64,000 nt of DNA from Trichostrongylus colubriformis (taxonomy: Eukaryota; Nematoda; Chromadorea; Rhabditida; Trichostrongylidae). A program made the translations under genes and the position numbers. Below the pieces are notes generated by a model. The model was not told the DNA's origin, did no database searches, and worked only from the letters and a program-made list of their open reading frames with translations. The stretch's first letter is position 1; each line of letters begins with the position of its first letter. The stretch covers positions 32,627,274 to 32,691,273 of the forward strand of contig OZ022257.1 in assembly GCA_963978905.1 (NCBI GenBank). The letters are read 5' to 3'. Shown here piece by piece: positions 61,001 to 64,000 of the stretch.

Positions 61001-64000
61001 AAAGTCGAGATGCCTAGTAACAGGACAGTGAAGAAACAACGGATGGAATTGGCCAAAAACCCGAGAAATAGGATCCCCTTTCCACTGTTGATTCTCGACG
61101 CGTACGACCTGTCCGTCAAGGGGGGAGTAGTCTGATCTAGTTCCCATTGGTATGTTGCCAAGTAAACACAAAGGAATGTTCGGAAATACGACAGCATCTA
61201 ATTTGTAGAGTGTGCTTCAAGCTAAAACTGCGAAAGCGCGCAGCGAAACCTTCGATCCTGCCGCATCTCCTTGGCCGCTCCCACCCCAGTCAATCGGGAA
61301 TTACGTCATCGGGAGGCGGGATCGACAAATCAAGGAGGCGGGACAGATAGGCGATTGCGGCTTTTTGCGGCGTTTCTACAGCTCGGAGGGGCGCTTTTTC
61401 ACCGGGATTACGCCACAGGTAGCCTTCTTAGGTACAGGACTACTATGTGAGTGACTTCCTGTAGGGATTTCTCCATTACCACATTACCCCTGATGCTGTA
61501 TTTAAGCAAATACAACCTGAGCATATGGTTAACAGAGAAACTCATTCTTCCATGTACGGTTCCTTTGAGAAGCCCTGAGTTTACGAACTGGTAACCTCAG
61601 ACGCATCCACCAGACCAGAGGCCCGTACTCGCTGAAAAGATTTCTCGAGGGCCTAACCCTGCTCCGCTTGGATGTCGATTTTGAGATCACCTCGGTTAAC
61701 TTGTCATTTCTTTACACGAAAGCATTCCAAAGAGCAGTGTGGATGGTGAGGTGTTAAGCTGAGGTTACACCTTGCGATCAGCTTGCGGTCAGCTTGCAGT
61801 TTGACTGAAAATTAAATGCGTATCGATATCCTGAGGGAACAGGGTCAAACCTGGTGTCTTTTTGAGAAATCCGCAGGATCACAATCATATATGTCGCCGT
61901 TCGCACTTTCACTTGAGCGCGACTTTCCCGGGTCATTTAGAACTATGGGATCGCGAGTGGTAACAAACCAGCGTCGTGGAGGTAAGAAGTATACTAACTT
62001 AGCTCTAACGCGAGGCTGGATGCTCGAGCGCCAAGGCCGTCAGAGTAATTCACAACTCAAACTTGGCCTCTTCGTTGATGAAGTTGGGATACCCGGTGGC
62101 AAAGGTGAGAGCCTGGTGGTCAGCTGGTAGAACGCAGTTTGGGTGACTAAGTTGCAACTATGATCACGTGTCTTGTATTTCTACTTCGACCTGAAAAAAG
62201 TAGATCGAAAAGCATTTCCAGGAGCAAAATCGTCACTGGCCCGACGCAAGACTTTTCGAGGAAACCCGACGTGTGGTCAGCGCTCAACTGCAGCACATCA
62301 CTTATAATGAGTTTCTACCGATTTTGGTCGGCCGAGAAAATATCAAGTGAGTGAGAGTCCACCCTTTATTCCAATTAACGATTAGTTTTTTTGTTGATAA
62401 TATTGCTTACATGTCACATTTTTTGCTAGATTGTTTATCAGCAACCAAGGGTATTCTCGAAAACACAGCGATGAAACATATGTTGTCCATGCAGGGAAGC
62501 TGGACACTAGGAGAAGACGTGTGACAGTGCGTGTGGTGAAAAGTGAGCGTCGAGCTTTTTGACACGGTACTTAACCCGTGTGCAGAATATCTTCAGGATG
62601 CCATCTCCCACAGTCGAGCGCCCCAAGTGTGTTCATATCTATCACGCCTAACAGATCCGCGTGGCTGCATCGATACTCCGTGGTGCAGCATGATAACACT
62701 TCAGCAATGCATCCGCTTAGAGAATAGAGCTCCATTCAAGGGGCTTTCGGATATGACATTTCGTTCTTGCCCAATACCATATTACGTGGCTCCTCTACTT
62801 TCACTTCCGAAAGGCCATGCTCGCTGCGTTCAGCTGTAAATTTATTACCTTATATTGATGACAATCTGGATTCTGCGTCAAGCAGCAAATTTCTCAAAAA
62901 ATGGTATCTGGTAGCTGCAGAGCTCACCTTGCTCCTACCATAGCGGCGCTTCAAAATTTGCCGTATTTCATATGAAGTCTAGCAGTTCTAGTTTCTTTCC
63001 GTAATATTCCGACTTAAAGGCACATTTGAGGATTATTGAGGTATTACAGCTCCTCCGTGGTCAAATAGTTCGACCCACGTCAATAGGCTATACCTTTAGC
63101 GAGGAGTGGGTGTCAGTTTCCGAGCGTGCAGAGCCAAAAAATCCAGCTGGACCCCACCAAGCAGCCCAGGCCTGCTCGCCCCAAACGTGATTATTGGCAG
63201 TCGCTGGCAACAACATGGCAAATGAGATTTGTGTGGTGATTTGTGTGATAAGATAAGATAAGGAAGGGATGCCAATGAGGGAGGAGCCGTTGACTTGGGG
63301 AAACGCTTGATTCACGCGGTAATCTCGTCCAAGGCCACATATGAAGAGGTCTTATTTTACTCTTTCCGTAAGCTGTTTTTCGGATTTTCCCTTGTCAGCG
63401 TATTCCTCAGCACCTCTATTTTCATAATTCAGTGCTTTGACCCATTCTGGCTTTTTGTCGAATACACTGTGCTACCTGATACTTTTCCAGAAAATACGGT
63501 CTATCACTTCATGAATCCGGCTTTGATTCCGACTACGATATGTCCATTGACGCAGCAGTTCTGAATGAGTTTGCCGTCACCTTCCCATACGTTCTCTGGT
63601 CGCTTCTACCGAAGGACCCACTATTCACTCAATTCAATAACCCATCCAAGCTTTTCGAAATACGTGGCGTGGAAACAGTTTTAAAGTGAGCATATGTTTC
63701 GCAGGTAACTTCTACATTCGTTCGAAGCAAACGTATTTCATACAGACATCTACTGACGACAACAATCGCGAAGCCGGCTCTGAGAGTGAACGACGAGGTT
63801 AAGGATGAGTTCTTGAAGGATCAATTCATGCTCGGCCTGGATTTGATAGCGATCGCATTGAAACGAGGACGAGATCATGGCGTTCCTGGCTATACGGCAG
63901 TACGTGCCCAGTGCGGTTTAGGAAAGGTAAGCGTGCCATCACTGTGAAAAATTCACGCGAGCTTCATAATCTGTCCTGTAACATCCTGTGGTATATTGCA
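42910..64000 (+). CDS. Secreted animal haem peroxidase-like protein, split gene, 3' end beyond the window
   Basis: The gene is spread over at least 12 phase-compatible exons in 21 kb: 42910-43036, 49447-49560, 49715-49838, 51913-52007, 55722-55810, 55902-55995, 56103-56193, 56288-56458, 59894-59996, 62222-62346, 63491-63685 and 63746-63926. Joined, they give about 503 residues and remain open. Landmarks in order are a signal peptide (residues 1-16), an N-terminal extension, GLCNN (the usual DGxCNN region), QFISSD (the usual QFxDHD), the HPECDPIDIP calcium-loop region, GPREQ..YLDGSVIYGSN, ALHTVFIKQHNRIA, FEETRRVVSAQLQHITYNEFLP and GLDL..KRGRDHGVPGY. All are hallmarks of the animal peroxidase family, which uses H2O2 to oxidise halides or cross-link tyrosines, in nematodes often in the cuticle. 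The distal His, catalytic Arg and other active-site residues are replaced, so enzymatic activity is doubtful. One extra exon (58987-59048) breaks frame. Family assignment is firm; the exact model and activity are not. Confidence 0.88.
43832..44384. mobile_element. TTAA MITE family B, copy 1
   Basis: The ends are TTAA-AGGCAGCATTAGGGG and CCCCTAATGCTGTCT-TTAA. The 553-bp body is shared with copies at 46642, 52365 and 60950. TTAA target and short ends suggest mobilisation by a piggyBac-type transposase (inference). It lies in peroxidase intron 1. Confidence 0.88.
44389..44813. mobile_element. TTAA foldback MITE family A, copy 1
   Basis: The ends AGGAATCGTCCACGG and CCGTGGACGATTCCT are flanked by TTAA. 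The 425-bp body is an almost complete palindrome. Its left TTAA (44385-44388) is also the right TTAA of the B element. Confidence 0.9.
45302..45460. mobile_element. Small foldback element of about 160 bp (family H)
   Basis: The left segment ATTTCGGAGCGC...TGGCAGGGTGTGGCCTACGGA is mirrored at the right by TCCGTAGGCTACGTCCTGCC...GCGCACCGAAAT. No TTAA flank was seen. Confidence 0.7.
45971..46394. mobile_element. TTAA foldback MITE family A, copy 2
   Basis: It is nearly identical to the copy at 44389. The left flank is TTAA and the right flank CTAA. Confidence 0.9.
46399..46633. mobile_element. Small foldback element (family I)
   Basis: The left end GGGTGTGTTGCAAGTGTTCC is mirrored at the right by GGAACACTTGCACTCCACCC. 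It starts directly after the CTAA of the preceding A element and ends 4 bases before the TTAA of the next B element. Confidence 0.65.
46642..47193. mobile_element. TTAA MITE family B, copy 2
   Basis: It begins TTAA-AGGGATCATTAGGGG and ends CCCCTAATGATGTCT-TTAA, with the same body as copy 1. Its terminal change (GATC/GATG for CAGC/GCTG) occurs at both ends. Confidence 0.88.
47198..47980. mobile_element. TTAA foldback MITE family C
   Basis: The ends AGGAACCGGGAGGGGTCCGA and TCGGACCCCTTCCGGTTCCT are flanked by TTAA, and the 783-bp body folds back over its full length around 47589. The left TTAA is shared with the B element that ends at 47193. Confidence 0.88.
47985..49446. other. Peroxidase intron 1, distal part
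   Basis: No gene recognised. The minus-strand open frames near 48.0-48.3 and 48.9 kb have no support. Confidence 0.4.
49447..49560 (+). CDS. Peroxidase exon 2: N-terminal region
   Basis: The acceptor is ATTTCAG and the donor CTG|GTCAGT. The frame set by exon 1 reads LVLSHRIPDGLFWVAANEAK and then ALFNYTDPGFTHS, with a coding-like composition. It belongs to the region preceding the catalytic domain, which is poorly conserved between family members. Confidence 0.65.
49715..49838 (+). CDS. Peroxidase exon 3: N-terminal helix region
   Basis: The acceptor TCTCTGCAG joins in frame with exon 2 across a 154 bp intron. It reads PGHPLSSSVEQWTQMHHIDR and continues KAVERSKAAYASIAITKRL, which resembles the segment just before the peroxidase domain in nematode paralogues as I recall them. 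The donor is TT|GTATGT, leaving two bases. Confidence 0.7.
49839..51912. other. Peroxidase intron 3
   Basis: This may hide one short exon. The stretch 50700-50830 resembles 57780-57870 (ACTTTCATATTCCACAATC and flanking words), so it contains an unnamed dispersed repeat. Confidence 0.4.
51913..52007 (+). CDS. Peroxidase exon 4: start of the catalytic domain
   Basis: The acceptor is TTATTTCAG. It reads SYSGLCNNVAQPEWGTSHTA followed by FSRILKPVYADG, matching the family pattern YRxxDGxCNN...G....F.RxLxPxYxDG. The donor is GATG|GTTTGT. The usual segment between exon 3 and this motif is shorter than expected, so a further small exon (entering and leaving in phase 2) may be missing between 49839 and 51912. 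Confidence 0.85.
52365..52889. mobile_element. TTAA MITE family B, copy 3 (diverged)
   Basis: It runs from GAGCAGCATAAGGG, through TTCGGACGAAAAGTAGAAG, to CCGCTAATGCTGTCT. Many single-base deletions relative to the other copies make it the most decayed. It lies in peroxidase intron 4. Confidence 0.75.
53408..54330. repeat. Repeat family F, copy 1, interrupted by an E element
   Basis: The left part (CTCCGTAGCCAAATAGTTTG...) and right part (GCGATTGCTGGCAATAA ... CATGATTCAGTGCTTTAAGCC) match, in order, the continuous sequence at 63038-63450. The interruption is the palindromic element at 53547-53963. Confidence 0.7.
53547..53963. mobile_element. Palindromic MITE, family E, copy 3, nested in F
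   Basis: The ends GTGTGTATACTTATGTCGAA and TTCGACATAAGGGTACACAC are inverted repeats; CCCTGG lies on both outer sides and may be the target duplication. Confidence 0.7.
54331..55721. other. Peroxidase intron 4, distal part
   Basis: No exon recognised. Purine-rich sequence at 55480-55630. Confidence 0.4.
55722..55810 (+). CDS. Peroxidase exon 5
   Basis: The acceptor is GTTTTAG. Joined to exon 4 it gives ADGVSTPREAVSNRPLPAVR followed by GLSLTLFSPTAT, matching the family pattern DGxxxPRxSxxGxxLPxxRxIS. It ends in phase 0 at ACG|GTAATT. The 3.7 kb intron before it holds a B-family MITE and a repeat with a nested palindromic element. Confidence 0.85.
55902..55995 (+). CDS. Peroxidase exon 6: distal haem side, His lost
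   Basis: The acceptor is CTTTTTTAG and the donor ACG|GTAAGC. It reads SHPTVTAMFPHWMQFISSDM, which aligns with the family block TxMxxQWGQFxDHD. The Asp-His pair that links and faces the haem is Ser-Ser here (about residues 200-201); the following Asp, a calcium ligand in the family, is kept. Confidence 0.88.
56103..56193 (+). CDS. Peroxidase exon 7: calcium-loop region
   Basis: It starts after GATTCAG and reads GHIRAFPCCRRGFSHPECDP followed by IDIPTADPAFR, equivalent to the HPxCxPIxIPxxDPxF segment of arthropod and nematode peroxidases. The donor is TTTCG|GTGAGG. Confidence 0.88.
56288..56458 (+). CDS. Peroxidase exon 8
   Basis: The acceptor is CTTTTCAG. It reads GRLTCLPHARTMVAP, then GPREQANMVSSYLDGSVIYG and SNPERAKQMRSFSQG, the family's R..N.xTSYLDxSxIYGSx...LRxFxxG block. 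The best donor is GCGA|GTTATC, which leaves two bases and fits exon 59894 but not the candidate exon at 58987. Confidence 0.9.
56632..56844. mobile_element. Palindromic MITE, family E, copy 4
   Basis: The ends CGGGTGTATATCTTTGAGTC and the inverse ...CTAATGATATACACACTTGG, with ATTTCGCAC/GTGCGAAATC inside. It lies in the intron after exon 8. Confidence 0.65.
56948..57740. repeat. Direct-repeat block in an intron
   Basis: The segment TCTCACGACTTCTC(T/G)GG...TTTTGACC occurs at about 56955 and again at about 57046. The segment AAAGGTTCGTGGCCGT...CCCCTCG(C/G)CCGTCT occurs at about 56994 and again at about 57688. The unit boundaries are not clear. Confidence 0.5.
57946..58670. mobile_element. CAGGGGGTGCC-ended element of 725 bp
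   Basis: The ends are TA-CAGGGGGTGCCAAAAAAA and TTTTTTTGGCACCCCCTG-TA, typical of Tc1/mariner/ITm relatives, with AGTAATTTTG/CAAAATTACT inside. A 158-codon minus-strand frame (57911-58387) covers much of it but shows no DDE signature, so the element is taken as non-autonomous. Confidence 0.75.
58987..59048 (+). CDS. Candidate peroxidase exon 9, out of phase with exon 8
   Basis: After TCTCTACAG the frame IKLQTTRTRRAKIRVIDPHPT resembles the variable linker before the CFxxGD block, and its end (two bases, donor AC|GTTAGG) fits the next exon exactly. It needs a phase-0 partner upstream, but exon 8 ends in phase 2, so splicing it in shifts the frame. It could be a real exon with a one-base lesion at the exon 8 donor, or chance. 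Confidence 0.4.
59350..59716. repeat. 58-bp direct repeat flanking a B-like fragment
   Basis: TTAAGAG.AACCC and then CTCGATGACACACTTTGT...TTTTAGACAGTCAGCTA occur at 59350-59407 and 59657-59716. The sequence between resembles the right half of B elements (CTCTTCCCACCCACTCAATC) and ends CACTGTCT-TTAA like a B terminus. Confidence 0.65.
59894..59996 (+). CDS. Peroxidase exon 10: proximal His exon
   Basis: The acceptor is TTTTTTTTAG. It reads CFLSGSDDANILPGVTALHT followed by VFIKQHNRIARLLR, clearly the proximal haem-ligand segment (family CFxAGDxRxNExxxLTxxHTxFxREHNRIA). The proximal His is kept. The position of the catalytic Arg is Asp and the haem-linking Glu is Ile. The donor is AGG|GTGAGC in phase 0. 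Confidence 0.92.
60595..61566. mobile_element. MITE family A, copy interrupted by a B element
   Basis: The left part (AGGAATCATGCACGGAAAAA ... GACTTTGCTTGCTACTCGAT) and right part (AAGCAAATACAACCTG ... CATGTACGGTTCCT-TTGA) together make one diverged A element, split by the B element at 60950. Confidence 0.8.
60950..61503. mobile_element. TTAA MITE family B, copy 4, nested in an A element
   Basis: The ends are TTAG-AGGCAGCATTAGGGG and CCCCTGATGCTGTAT-TTAA; the left target has one change from TTAA. The body matches copies 1 and 2. Confidence 0.88.
61567..62221. other. Peroxidase intron 10, distal part
   Basis: A small tandem repeat (CAGCTTGC.GT units) lies at about 61770-61800, and a tRNA-like word cluster near 61580-61620 is not convincing. 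No exon recognised. Confidence 0.4.
62222..62346 (+). CDS. Peroxidase exon 11
   Basis: The acceptor is TTTCCAG. It reads EQNRHWPDARLFEETRRVVS followed by AQLQHITYNEFLPILVGREN, a textbook family segment, and ends at AA|GTGAGT. The frame runs directly on from exon 10 across a 2.2 kb intron that contains a MITE nested inside another MITE. Confidence 0.93.
62347..63037. other. Peroxidase intron 11, first part
   Basis: No exon is needed here, because exon 11 joins exon 12 in frame. An open frame at 62543-62839 has no recognised motif. Confidence 0.4.
63038..63450. repeat. Repeat family F, copy 2 (uninterrupted)
   Basis: It matches the F copy at 53408-54330 without the E insertion: CTCCGTGGTCAAATAGTTCG at the left and CATAATTCAGTGCTTTGACC at the right. 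It ends only 40 bp before exon 12. Confidence 0.7.
63491..63685 (+). CDS. Peroxidase exon 12
   Basis: The acceptor is CTTTTCCAG. It reads KYGLSLHESGFDSDYDMSID followed by AAVLNEFAVTFPYVLWSLLP, matching YxGYDxxxNPSIxNEFAxAxxRFxHS. The Arg-Phe and His usually found at the end of this block are not obvious (TFPYVLWSL). The donor is TTAAA|GTGAGC. Confidence 0.92.
63746..63926 (+). CDS. Peroxidase exon 13, last in window
   Basis: The acceptor is CATACAG. It ends with the signature FMLGLDLIAIALKRGRDHGV followed by PGYTAVRAQCGLGK. The Asn that normally contacts the proximal His (family AxNxQRxRDHG) is Ala. The donor AAAG|GTAAGC shows the gene continues; the last 74 bases of the window are intron. 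Confidence 0.93.

Noticed and set aside
1..64000. CRISPR array, bacterial operons, rRNA
   Set aside because: No regularly spaced identical direct repeats, ribosome binding sites or rRNA signatures; the window is eukaryotic.

Overview
This window looks like a piece of a nematode nuclear genome, most likely a parasitic clade V (strongylid-type) species. That is an inference from three things: short exons flanked by TTTTCAG/TTTTTAG-type acceptors, several decayed mariner elements, and a very high density of short palindromic (foldback) elements. No bacterial-type operons, rRNA or CRISPR arrays were seen.

Region 1-42.9 kb is mostly gene-poor repeat DNA. It holds two copies of a TA-flanked foldback family (736-2624, decayed; 29441-30816, well preserved), a 2.3 kb inverted repeat with a second element nested in it (3485-5793 with 4378-5280), a 1.33 kb near-perfect foldback element (17231-18561), three internally deleted mariners (18731-19595, 32688-33585, 35004-35886), and a mariner turned into a palindrome (22774-23446). 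tRNA-derived fragments and small MITEs are scattered between them. One weak trace of an ordinary gene lies on the minus strand near 27.1-27.8 kb.

Region 42.9-64 kb is dominated by one split gene on the plus strand encoding a secreted animal haem peroxidase-like protein. I could place a signal-peptide exon at 42910 and eleven further exons whose splice phases fit one another, plus one exon (58987-59048) that does not fit in frame. The gene runs off the window. Its introns are packed with TTAA-flanked MITEs, several abutting one another or nested.

The most interesting biological signal is that this peroxidase has lost almost every residue needed for peroxidase chemistry (distal His, catalytic Arg, haem-linking acids, the Asn partner of the proximal His) while keeping the fold-defining motifs, so it may be a pseudo-enzyme or a decaying gene. 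The most interesting structural signal is the end-to-end packing of different TTAA elements that appear to share single TTAA sites.
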